From the NCBI GenBank assembly GCA_023053575.1, contig JAKZAP010000021.1:5601790-5665789 (forward strand): a stretch of DNA of 64,000 nucleotides, in the 5' to 3' direction. The translations under genes and the position numbers were made by a program. The DNA comes from Branchinecta lynchi. Taxonomy: Eukaryota; Arthropoda; Branchiopoda; Anostraca; Branchinectidae. Of this stretch, positions 1 to 12,300 are shown piece by piece. Within the stretch, counting starts at the first letter, position 1. Each line of letters opens with the position of its first letter. The notes under the pieces were generated by a model. That model did not search any database, was not told the DNA's origin, and worked only from the letters and a program-made list of their open reading frames with translations.

Positions 1-37
1 AATTTCGTCGCGCTAAGAAAACTCGTATGCATGACTC

Positions 38-874
38 AACAAGACCAAAGGTTTCGATGGGATCCCAAAAATTCAATATTTGATCCAGACAATTGGGTCT
101 TGTCTACGCCAGATCCAGTCTTCGCCAGCAGACTCCTTGAAAATTCTTACTATTAAAATTCAGAAACAGATTAAGGCCAAAAAGCTAATCATCTGAGAAA
201 ACCAAGTTCAGATATGGATTCAGCATGTTTGTGTTTACCCCTATAAGTCATATCTGTTTTGATGAAAACTTCCTGCCTTACTTCTGCGAACTTCCCGGTA
301 TCGGCCGAATTCCGGAACTACCTGTCCGGCAAAAAAAAATAAACTAAAATCGAACTCAACGTCTCACTCAGCATTTCTTCTTTCCCCAATATCGAACATC
401 TAATCAACTTCAAATTAAAATATTTCCGGCTCCAGACGGATTCCGGGCGAACTATATGTCCGGGTACAAAATGACTGTCATACACGGATTCAGCATGTCT
501 TCGTACCCCTAAGTCGAACATATAATCAACTTCAAATAAAGCTTTTACTTTTAACAAACTTTCCGGTTTTGACCGGATTCCGGGCGAACTACATGTCCGG
601 CGAGAAAATGATTTCCACCATCGTGTGCAGCCTGTCTTCTTACCTCATAATCGACTGTCCCATTAGCTATTTAAAAATATTTTGCGTGCCCCTTAATTTA
701 AACCCCCTCCCCCACCCCTAAACTCGACTTTACTCTTGACCCAAACATCCTCACACCAAGTTTAATCAAAATATCTCGTTCCGTTCGAGAGTTATCGTGC
801 TTACAGACGGACGGACGGACAACTTTTGCGATGTCATAGGTATCCCTCCACTTACGTTTTGGGATCCCAAAAAA
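38..874 (+). repeat. Dispersed repeat family R1, long copy
   Basis: The copy opens with AACAAGACCAAAGGTTTCGA followed by a GGGATCCCAAAAA motif, and closes with CTCCACTTACGTTTTGGGATC and poly-A. Between these lie degenerate units of about 115-135 bp built on a core like CCGGATTCCGGGCGAACTA plus TTTTACTTTTAAC, then a GACGGACGGACGGACAACTTTT block. The same plan occurs in reverse orientation at 53118-54398 and in fragments elsewhere in the window. It has no coding capacity, and short ORFs inside it are chance. I infer a non-autonomous interspersed repeat; the class is unknown. Confidence 0.7.
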
Positions 875-960
875 GCTTTATTCTGAATTCCCGCAATCAT
901 GGCACGAGAAATGGAGTTCAAAACAGGGATTCAGACAATATTGTTCTTACCTTCCATCGC

Positions 961-1133
961 AACAAGACCTAAGGTTTCGATGGGATCCAAAAAATCTAAT
1001 ATTTGATCCATCTAGTTTGATGATACTGACCGAAACTTCGTGCAACATCGTGCTAACAGACGGAGAGACAGACAGACAGACGGACAACTTTTCACAGGTA
1101 TCCCTCCACTTACATTTTGGGATCCCAAAAAAC
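961..1133 (+). repeat. R1 family, internally deleted copy
   Basis: Both R1 ends (AACAAGACCTAAGGTTTCGA at the left, CTCCACTTACATTTTGGGAT at the right) lie only 173 bp apart. The GACAGACAGACAGACGGACAACTTTT block is retained but the tandem core units are missing. This minimal copy helps to define the ends of the family. Confidence 0.65.
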
Positions 1134-2149
1134 GGTTTTCCATGACGTGGAGGTGATACTACGTCCGCACTCATTGACAGCTGAATTATAACTGGTAAAT
1201 TTGTAACTGAAGTTCTTAATCATATTATTATTATTTGTCTATTTTGACCAAACTAGTTTATACTCATTTTGGTTTTGTAAATAAGATAACAGCCATAAAT
1301 GTCCGCCAGTTACGGATTTGTCAGTTGGACAATCGTAAATTTCCCGATTTCACCATTCGAATCGAAAAGATAGGACTTTATTCAGCTGATCCCGCTACTT
1401 AAACGATTTAAGCCTATAGTTCCGACGTGCCAGTCCTTGTGATCTAAATTAACTCATGTATTAAAGCAAGCTTCTGTTTTTAGGCATTCCGTTCCGTGCT
1501 GAGCAAATAATGAATGACTTTGAAAGCAAGCAATTATTGTTCTGACACTGTTGTATTATTTTTGTTTTGCGAACATGGTATTTCGACCATTCGTCTTATA
1601 ATCATTTTCACACGATGGAATCGGACATTTTAGCCTTAATTAGTCCACGGCCCGGAAACCAATATATTGCCTACCACTCGTCCACACCTAAATCCATTAC
1701 AATGCATTTGCCAGCGTTTGTGAATCTAGGTCACTTATGATGACGGTTCATTCTTCAAAACAGCACAAATCCCGAACTTAGTGTCTCTTTTTTCAGTTTG
1801 CAAAGAAACATCTCTTCGCTGAATGGATATGATAGTTTGCCTAGCAATGCTTCTTGGGATCCGTATTCTGGAAATGGATAGCTGATGTCCTCATATAGTG
1901 GAAAGGGTCCTCGTATCTCCTCTCGCAGCGGACAGCGTATGCACCTCGTAAGCCCACAGACGGTGGAAGGCGTGTGTCCTCGATTGTAGTAGACAGCGTT
2001 TGTTCGACACAGTCTTTTCTGTGTCAGCTGATCTACCCTTTAGCTCCTCAGGGATTTCACCAATATTTTCCGATCGTAAATCGCCCTTAAGCAGCGCATT
2101 CCATTTTTTACACGTGTATGAAAACTACACATGCCCACAAAAGCAAGAA
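1134..2149. other. No recognisable gene
   Basis: A/T-rich sequence with only short chance ORFs. No splice-compatible exon, RNA gene or transposon end is evident. If the acyltransferase gene continues in the window, its next minus-strand exon should lie here or further left, but I could not find one. Confidence 0.4.
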
Positions 2150-3168
2150 GTTTGCGGGTCTGTAACCAGAGGTTCAGAGCTAACAAAATTCACGGCGAAC
2201 GTCATGGCTGCTTACTATCGCCCACTCTCTTCAACTTCGTAATCGACTTGATTATCTGAAGGGCTATGCAGAACCATGCGGGCATCGAAGTCAGCCCCGA
2301 GTTCTCCGTGACTGACCTTGATTACGCTGATGACAGCGGTTTGCTTTCAGACTCAACAGCCCAGGCCCAAGGATGCTGGATCATGTATCAAAGGAGGCGG
2401 AACCACAGGGGCTCAGAATCAGCTCCGAAAAAAAACAAAGTACATTTCCAACGAACCGTCGGATTTAGGCATCAAGCTGACCCATTGTCCCATAGAGAAG
2501 GTTGAATAAGTTCAAATACCTTGGCTCACTCATGGACGTGACAGGAAGCAGCAGCGAGGAAATCCTGGCCCGAATATCAGCTGCTACCGGCGTTTTTGCT
2601 CAGCTAAAGAAGGGTCTATGGAATCGTAGAGGCATCAGTCGAAACTCAAAGGTTGTAGTTTACGAGGCCATGGTCAGATCACCCTTCTTTACGGGTTGGA
2701 AACATGGCCAATAAAAGCTGCCGGGGCCCTATCTCTTAATGTGTTCGGTCGTGGATGCCTCCGAAAAATCTTGGGACTGACACTCCGAGACCGTCTCAGC
2801 AACAACGAAATAAGGAGACGGTCCTCCCAAAAATACGATGCAGCCTCACTAGCGAAGAAACGCCGATTGTCCTGGTTCGGCCACGTGAGCAGAAGAGAAG
2901 ACTTCACCGTGGCGAAGAAAGCTTTGCTCGCCACCCCGATGCCAGGTTGAAGAAACTCTGGGGAGGTCAGGAAGACCTCCACCCTCAAGGAAGACCTCGA
3001 GCCCATCGGAGGCTTCCGCCGGCATGGGAGGAGATGGGATCCCTACTGGATTCGAATCTCGATGCCATTCAGAGAAGACCGAGATTCATGGCATACCTCG
3101 GTCCGTCAGCTGCTCTCACCAGGGAGAGCTGCACAGCTTGCGTCCTGACACAAGTACAAGTAAGTAAC
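2150..3168 (+). mobile_element. Decayed non-LTR retrotransposon (RT C-terminal part)
   Basis: Broken reading frames encode the end of a reverse transcriptase. A motif-B-like RHGCLLSPTLFNFVIDLII lies at about 2200-2257 and ends in a stop codon. A catalytic YADD-type motif (LDYADDSGLLSDS) lies at about 2317-2355. The connection-domain signature FKYLGSLMD is at about 2508-2534, and a WFGHV motif with the basic C-terminus follows at about 2870-2960. Several frameshifts and stops mean it is dead. The 3' end is a short ACAAGTACAAGTAAGTAA tail. It is a LINE remnant lying antisense inside or beside the acyltransferase gene, ending about 10 nt from that gene's exon-7 splice donor. Confidence 0.75.
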
Positions 3169-3178
3169 AAAAAATCAC

Positions 3179-3363
3179 CTTAGGAAACGATGAACAATCA
3201 GCATGGCAGGATTGACTTGAGAGGTTAGGCCCCATTTCGTTCCAGTTTTCTTCATCGCTTTCAAGAATAAATATGCCAGCAGAAGTCCAGTCATGAAGAA
3301 GAACGAGTCGACGGAAAGATAGGCGTTGGAGATGACTTGGAAAGCTACTGAATTCACGGCTTG
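3179..3363 (-). CDS. NRF-type acyltransferase exon 7
   Basis: Residues 333-393 plus two bases. The acceptor is TTTCTTTCAG|CAAGCC and the donor is CTAAG|GTGATT, a weaker donor than the others. It encodes QVISNAYLSVDSFFFMTGLL, with the V-D-x-F-F-x-x-x-G motif typical of acyltransferase-3 proteins and a second membrane helix, then a cytoplasmic segment ending MLIVHRFL. The next exon would start in phase 2, but I do not see it in the remaining 3.2 kb. Confidence 0.92.
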
Positions 3364-6300
3364 CTGAAAGAAAACGAAATATAGGGATAGTGGATGGAAC
3401 TAGGCTGGAAGTTTGTCTCCCCGTTTTGGTGGAAACGTCCGAGCAGTAACACAATAACCTCGCGGACGTGAAATGCCTCGAAATTGATGCCAGAGCGCGC
3501 ATACAGACACTATGTCACGCCTAGTACGTCGAGTTGTTCCTGCTCAGTGATTCTCTTTTACGACTTTTCACAATGTTTTTTTTTATATATTTTTTTTAGC
3601 TTTCCCTTTCCTTTAGTTTATGGGCACTAGCAAACGTTTGTATCTGAAATAGGGAAATGATGAAACAGGTACAGGTATGTCTTTGATAAAGATTTCTTGT
3701 TTCCCAGAAGCATTTTCTATCACAAACGCCAGCGAAAATTAACACTCATCCAAATGTCTGATGATCAATTACCTGTCCCCACCACAAAAAAACAACAGCA
3801 ATGACCCAGCAGCAATCTCAGGCTACAACGAAAGTCTATGACCTCGAAAAACCTTTGGAGGTAATCAATCACAACGTCCAGCCCACCTGGGGACCAAACA
3901 TCGTCTACAATGCCAACAAATTCAAATTAAAGTTCTTTTCTTTTGGGGTTCTCTACCACAGTTCTTTTTAGCGCTTTCATGGCCAGCTCTTTTTGGCGCT
4001 TTCTCGCTCTTCCCCTTAAATGAAGGACTTCAGGGATGTTTGTTGGTGTTGGCCACCCATCTTTTCCAGAATTAAGTAGGAAATCTTCCGTTTCGATTAA
4101 AATGAGGACACGCGCATCTGACTATCTGCTCCTTAGGGTGCTCCCAGGGCCACTTTTTTGTCCATCCTTCCGTTTAGGCGGACTTTTTTTGGGCGAGATT
4201 TACCCATAACAGGTCGGTAGCGTAGGGTCACTTCTTGGGTTCGCTCATTTTTCTTTCCTTTTTGATTAATATTGTGTCTTTTGCGTTTGTTTCTATATGG
4301 ATGTTTGGGCAGCCCTAGTTGGCCCTTCGTAAAAAAAACAAAATTATTCTACTTTTATTCTTATCATGAGCAGATTTGAAAAATAATGCTTACCTTAACG
4401 GCTAATCGATACATGACTTCGACTTTCCCGGAAAACAGAGCTTCTCTAAAGGCGTATTCTGGCCGTTCCCCGACGACTCCTCGGGGAACGGCGAGAATAG
4501 AGGGAGCACTCCACACGGAAAACAGTGAGAACAAGGGGAATGCTTCAAAAACGGATTTTGTACGAAAAAAAATATGCATTTGACGAAATTAGTATCGATC
4601 ATTTTTTTTGGTTTTGTTTATTCTGATTGTTATTAATTAATTTTTCATTTCAAAAACACCAGCAAACATTGATTCCCCTCCAAATCTAAAAGGGAGTACT
4701 TTTTGACGATGGTGATGATAATCGGAACATTCCCTGCTCGTGGGGGCAAAAAAACGCGGGGACTCCTCAAGTGGAGTCCTCGGGGAACGGTGAGACTACG
4801 CCTTACGACGACGATCATTTGTCAAAAAATAACACGAAACTTTGCCACGAGGTTCTAAATCCATTTGGCTGTAGCTGACAGGCAAGGTTTTCCTGTCAAA
4901 TCCCTTACCAGGAAATGACTGGATAGGACGTCTAAAGGTCCAAGAGCCTTACCGTCAAAAGTAAAAAGCAATGAGATTCCGTTAGAGATATCACAAGTAA
5001 CAGACTTACGTCTATAAGGAGGCCGTAGTTGGCAATTGGAAAATTGGTCAGTGAGTATGCGTGACCTATAAGGACCCACGTGAAGCTTATGAATCTTAGA
5101 CCGTGAATGCAGCTCAAGTTGTCTCCACCAGACTTGGTAGACAGGAGTTTTGAACCGTTGGTTAAGACGGAGAAGCACTGGAAGACTCGAAAGAAAGATC
5201 CTGAAAAAGATACATGCGAGGTAAACCGACTCCTAAACACACACCTATGTTTATTATGCCTAAGAGATTTTTAGAGTTATTAGACCGAAAGCGTTTAACA
5301 GACTTAAAATTAATTTATCTTGCTCTTTTGAGCTCACCTGAACAGGGTAATTGAATCATATACGATCAATCTATAATGTATTACCTATATCTGCACAGCC
5401 ACTCATCGAATTAAAAGAAGAAGTTTTAACATAGAAAGATTTGGACAAGTCAGAAGAGGAAGATAAGTACACGCCACTGCAGTATTAAAATTCTACAGGA
5501 TCCTTTCAGGGTCCGGAACTGATTTGACCTCGGTACATGGAGGAAGCTGGAGGGGCATCGGAAAATTTCCGGAAGTGAAAACTTGCTAGGTTGGTAAAAT
5601 AAGACACTCTTGATGACGTATTCATGTGCCAAAACTGGATTGTTTCACGTAAGCGGTAGCCGGAAGGGGGAATCCGGAACTTTTGAGGCATGCCTATACG
5701 CATCCAATGAATGGAGTGATTAGGTTGAAAATTTTAAGGTACAAAATTCATATGCCAGTGACCCTCCATTCTGTGGTCAAAATACAGTTGGTCTACTAGA
5801 GTTACGAACATCCCCGTGTGTGTTTTTTTTCTTAAGACCAGCGTGGCTGAAATTAATACAACTAAAACAAGAGCAAAGGTTTCGATGAGATGGGATCCCA
5901 CAAATTTTAATACTTCTGGACTATTTTATCCAGACAATCGGGCCATTTAGAGAGAGATCTGGTCTGTCAGACTGCTTAGACATTTTATTAGTAATTAATA
6001 ATCAGCCGTCTGAAAATAAACATAAATGCACCTTAGTGGTGTTTTCTGGAAAAAATACGGCCAAACGGTTCACCTTCAGACGAACTGTCACTTTTAGCAA
6101 ATTTTCTGACTTTGGCCAGATTCCGGCTGAACTATTTGTCCAGCGAGAAAATGATCTTTACCCCATACATCGATCTCTAATGACCTTTATACAAAACTGT
6201 TGTTCCGGTTTTGGCCGGATTCCCGGCGGAATCTGACCCTGAGACAACAGCGCATTTCCGCATTCCCCCTCCCTCCAGCCACGGTGGTCGGGTTGGGGAA

Positions 6301-9300
6301 GGGGCTACTTCCAAATTGTTTGGTCGGGTCCCTTATACGCCTGCCAAGTTTCATCGTCCTAGCACTTATGGAAGTATCCTAACTCGAGAACAATGGACCG
6401 ACAGACAGACACGATCAACACGATTATGACAACCATTTTCTCGCCCGACAAGTAGTTCGCCATGAATCCGGCCAAAGCCGGAAAGTTTGTTAAAAGTAAA
6501 AGTTTTATTTGAAGTTGATTAGATGTTCGATTTAGAGGTAAGAAGTTTGCTGACCACTATGTGACAAGAATTTTCTACCCCGACCAGTAGTTCTCCCAGA
6601 CTCCGACCGAAATCGGAAAATTTGCTAAAGCAAAAGTTTTATTTGACTTGTTTTTACTTGTTATATGTAAAATTGTATTTGAAGTTGATTAGATGGGACG
6701 ATATAGGGGTAAGGAGATACATTAAATTCGTTTTTTAGCTTTATTTTATTGCTGGCTAAGCAGTTAACCCGGAAAACCGGAAATTCGTCAGAAGGAATGT
6801 AGGATGTATCGATCAGTTTCGTCAAAATAGATATGACATCTAGGGGTAAACACATATGCTGAATCCATATCTGAATATGATTTCTCATATGATCAGCTAT
6901 TTGGCTAATAGATAGATTTTAATAATAAATTTAACGAGTCTGGCGAAGACTGGATCTGGCGAAGACAAGACTAAACTTTCTGGATCAAATATTACAGTTT
7001 TGGGACCCCATCGAAACCTTTGTTCTTGCTACGTTTCGGGATCCCACAGCAACTTTCAGCCTTGTCACTCGACATTTTTTCAGATTTTCGAAGATTTTGA
7101 ATGTTTGTCTATTAGGCGCTGTTACTTGACGATAAGTGACGTTTTACTCGAAAAGTGAATTAGCGAACTCGTTGCTCCAGGTACTTCAATGACTGCGAAA
7201 AAGCAGCACCCAAAAAGTCATTCAAATGTAATTTAGTGTCAATTTCTCGACCCAATACCCTCTGATGACCCCTGAGATATAGATAAATATCGCACAGAGG
7301 GAGTCCTTTGACTTTTACCTGTTCACCGACCAAAACCCATTCTGAATCTGCAATAAGGAGTTTCGACTACCGTTCCCCCTTAGGCATAGAATGACCCTGC
7401 TCCGTATAGACACAAAAGTTATCTTCTTCTTCGATAGGGTTTCGGCCGTTTTTATAAGAGATGACCTCCACTTCGGCCCTTTCTTCAATTTTCTCTTCGG
7501 TTATGAGTTTCTGTTTTCAGTGATACAAAGAGTTATTAACAAGCCCAAGCCTGAAGAAGAAGTGACTTGTCATGATGAAATGAGGTCATGGTGAGCAAAA
7601 GAGGCATATTCTCGCCATTCCCCGATGACTCCACTTGTAGGAGTCCCCGCGTTTTTGTTTGTCCCGGGGACTGATTCCCCGTATTCTCGCGAGTCCCCGT
7701 GGACGGGGAATGCTCCGATTATCATCACCGGCATCAAAAAGGACTCCCTTTTAGATTCATAGGGGAGTCAATTTTTGCTGGTGTGGGTGCAATGTAAAAT
7801 TAATGAAAAACAATTAGAATAAACAAAACCAAAAACGAAGTGAATCCAAACTAATTTCGTCAATTGCATATTTATTTTTAGAAGAAAATCCACTTGGACG
7901 CATTCCCCGTTTACTTGTTGTTTTCCGTACGCAGAGTCCGCGTGGAGTGACTCCCTCTATTCTCGCCGTTCCCTTCGATTCCCCGAGGAGTCCTCGGGGA
8001 ACGGCGAGAACACGCCTAAGGTAAATAAAATACGTCAAGACATGACAGTATAAAAGATTTAGAACAGTTAACTGCAGGGGAGTAAAGCTATCTAACGGCG
8101 GCAAAAGTGCGCATTGCGGGGTGTAGTAGCACCACCGCGACATCACTTCAGGTCGAACAATAACGGGGATGGTAAGGGTAAGTATTTTTTAAGTTTGAGA
8201 TATTCTTTAAAAGCGTGCAGTTACCTTCTGTATCTTTCGGAACATTGTACTTCTTCGCAATGTCAAGGATGGTCCCACAAAGTATACAGACACCAAGAAC
8301 GGCGAGGACTGTCCTAGAAAATACATCACGCTTTAGCCAATATAACTCGTTAAACCATAAAAACTATAGCGAAGCAGAAGCGCGTCAAACTGTGCCGATT
8401 TTTTTCGTTGCCTCTGAATTACGTAACTTTAAGTATGTATTTAAGTAATTCCGTTTTGACCCGCCATTTTGAAATCAGAATGTTTTAATCTTCGGCCAGG
8501 AGACAGGGTAGAAGATCTGGTTGGGCCCAGTTGCTGACTTATCGATGATCTTCGGAAGAGACGAGAAAACTTCGGAAAGGGTAACACTTAAACTTAAGCT
8601 TAGAACGTATCAGTTAGCGTGTGGTTGTGGATAACTTTAAGAGATAGAGCAGGTGCTTCGCATATTTAAAATAGCACGACCTGACCATTTTTACTTCCTT
8701 CTTTCGCAGAACATGACGTTAAGCCAGAACGGAATAACCCTTGGTTCACACTGCTGCTTCGTGTGCTACACGATTTTTTCTTTGATGTTCCGACGTGCGA
8801 CAGAATCGCATGTGGGAACCACTACCACGCAGACGCAAATGGAAAGCGAAATTTTTCGACGAGATTATTCTGCAAAAGGACAAAGCCTTTGGGGAAACAG
8901 AGTCTGAAGATGCTGGGAGATTACCCATCTAAATACCACCCATCATTAGGAAACTTTCAGTCAAACCCCATATGTCATATTGTTGAAAAAAGGGTAATAC
9001 AAGTTTATTCAGAAGATATTTTGCATTCAGTCATCCTAGGATTACAGTCAGACAAGGTAGAGTAATTTTTAGTCTTGAAAATTAACTAGTCTTTGTTTTT
9101 TCTTTTCTTTCCCTCAAGAATCGCATGCGTTATGTCGGATCAGTTGAAATATTTCAACGCATCCGACACTGCGACAAAACGCGAAGTTCTGCGTTGCTTG
9201 TCGCAAGATTTGTGTCGTATGTCACATGACGCAGAATTTTGCGTGAAATCGCAGCAGTGTGAACCATGGGTAAAAGAGACGCCGTGGTATTATCCTAAAG

Positions 9301-12300
9301 CTTTCCGATTGTAGCGACCTCGGTTCGGGGCGATGGCTGGTCACCAATAGAACAATCACAACCCAGAAGCTGAGCTTGGACTGAAGGGGTGCTTACAACA
9401 TCGCGACTTCGGCTTCGTCAGGTGCGTAAGGCTGATCGGTATCCACAGAACAGAAGCCATCCATTGTTGTTGCAGTGAAACCAAGCCCACCCACAGAGGT
9501 ATTTCCAGTAGTCATTCCAGTCATAGCGTTCGTGATGTCTTCAGCGGAGCAGGAGGAAGGGAGACAAACGCCAAAGCTGGGCTGCTGAATGCTTGCGAAT
9601 GGCTGCCCCTATACAAAACAAGAGCTATAAGCTCATATGGCAATTGCAAGCTTGTTAGCATGTATTTAAGCTTGAGGAGGGTGGTTGGGTCGTTCTTGTA
9701 CTGGGATATGAATGAAGAGCCGCCTTGTAAACTGTATAGTTTGGTCAGAAACACGTCCTAATGATCAAGTTCCATTCGAATCTCATCACCCATTCGAAAG
9801 TTATGCACGAAACAGCATTCCGGATTCCCCGTCCCTCAACACCCCCGAAGATGGAAGAGACTACTTCCATGCCAATGTGATCGGGTCCATGAAATGCCGG
9901 CCAAGTTTCATCGTCCTAATGCATCTCGAAGTAGCTTAACTCGTGATCACTGGAATTCCGTAAAACCACCTCCAACTCCCCACACAGTTCGCCGTTCCGG
10001 TCCGCGTCTCTCAAAAAGTTTCTAAGAGTACAAACTTCGAAAAGTACTTTCTTCCACTTTGCAGTTAAGATACACACTTTAAGCGGTTTAAAAATGAATC
10101 TAGAGGCAAAATATTTGAGGCACAAACCATCATGGGCCCTTGGGGATCTTAAAGATTGTATGGTTTCTTAAAACTGTTTTTTCCACTTATCGGATAGTGT
10201 CCGAAGTTGAAATGGGACATCTTAGAAATGACTTGTTTCCGAATATCAAGTTTCATTAAGATCCGATCACCCGTTCAAACGTTGGACACACCTCAAGGTT
10301 ACAGATTCCTACTCCCTCCACTCCTCCCAGGATGGTTAAATTTGGAGAAACAACTGTTCTTAAATTCCCCTGATATGCCTGCCAAGTTTCATCGTCCTCG
10401 CACATGTATAAGCATCTTAAGTCGGGATCATCGGGGTTCCGCAGCCCTCCTTCCAATTCCCCCCGCAGTGCTCGGATCCTGTCCGTCTTGTCAACTATGT
10501 AAACAGGGATTGTGCTTGTTCTTATCAGCAAGTTTCATCCCGATCCATCCACTCTGAGCATGTCACACGATTTCTGCGGTTTCCCCCTCCAACTCCCCCC
10601 AGAGTGACCGAATGCAGTCCGGACTTGAAGTGGGATATCTGAGACACGAGATCTCTCCGAAGTTCAAGTATCATTAAGATCCGATCACCCGTTCAAAAGT
10701 TGTACATATCTAGGACATATCTCAAGATTCCAGATTTCAGCTCCCTCCACATCCCCCCCCCCCAATGTGGTCAAATCGGTAAAATGATTGTTCTTAAGTT
10801 AAAATTATTGAGTCCCCGATGCACCCGCCAAGTTTCATCGTTGTAGAACAAGTGAAAGCATCGTAACTCGGGATCATCGGAATTCTGGAACCCTCCTTGC
10901 CCCCCACAGTGCTCGGATCCGGTCCGGTCTGGTCAACTGTGCCCCTAGGGCTTGTGCTTGTTCTTTCCACCTAGTTTCATCCCGACCCGTCAACTCTGAG
11001 CATCTCACACGATTTCCGCCCCCCCTCCAACTCACCCCAAATTCACCGTATCCGTTCCGTACTTGAAGTTTGACATCTGAGAGACGAGATCTTTCTAAAT
11101 GTTAAGTTTCATTAAGATCAGATTCCCGATTCAAAAGTTCTAAATACGTCAATATTCCGGATCCCCCTCCCCCCCCCACCCCACGGTGTTCAGATTGGGG
11201 AAGTGACTATTTCCAAGTTAGTTTTGTCGGGTCTCTAACATGCCTGCCAAGTTTCATCGTCCTAGCACATCTGGGAGTAACCTAGACCGCGATCACCAGA
11301 CTGACGGACAGACCGACAAACGGATAAGTGATTGGTCTTTGGCCCATGGCAGGAAGGCAAGTACCATAAAAATCGGGGTAACCTTTGCCTATTGGAAGAA
11401 GACCAATCCAGAATTCTATACTCCCCATCAATTCCATCGTGGACCCTGGACAAACTATACAGCGAGCGTGCTGGCTTCAACCTAATTGTCTGATATTACC
11501 TTAGTAATAATTACGTAATAGATTTGTCTAAAGGTACGTCCCCCCAATGTTGCCAGCTCGTGATCCAAGAAATACAAAAAATTCGCCAATTTTTTTTCCA
11601 CCAAAACTAGCAAGAAATCTCCAAAAACTGGATTGTCAATAGAATCAAATTTTGTTTAATTATTATTATTATTACATTTAGCGTTAAGCTTTTACCTTGT
11701 CGCCATTACTTACACAAGTACAGCTGGATTACATATACACTAACAACTAAAAAATCTGCCAGTCGATCGTAAAATCCGCCAGTATGGCAACACTGCCTGC
11801 ACCGACAGTCCGATTTTCGCTGTCGGATACGATTTCCTGACCTACCGCAAGGATTAAATACGATTTTTCGGATGCTAAATCTTATCGCAGTGTGTGTGCA
11901 CGTACTTTAAGCGCCTAAGGGGCAAAGACTAGATCATCTAGGAAATGATAATTTTTCACCTATAAAATTTTACCAATACTGAACCATTTGCAAGGGATTC
12001 TCTCTCTCCTCCGAATGTTTAATCCGGGGAATGAATAGGGGAGAGGGGTGGCAGGTTCGTTACGTTTTTGCTTTTTTGCGTACCAAGATTTAGTTTTAGG
12101 GTCTGTTGATTCCTATTTTTCGACTGTTTAGAATCATGTCTTAGCTGCAATTGTTATTTTGTAGAAGCTTGTTACCTGTAACATTTTCTTTTCAAATCTT
12201 ATTTTCCTTAGGTAGGGCTGTTCCGGACATCACTTCTGTTTAACCCAAGAAGTACTTTCAAGAAAGTTGTATACCGTACACATTTTTTTTTATTTGCTTT

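Noticed and set aside
7814..8146. 110-codon ORF also seen in similar form at 4386-4602 and 63589-63924
   Set aside because: The similarity is caused by copies of the family F MITE in different orientations, not by a conserved protein.
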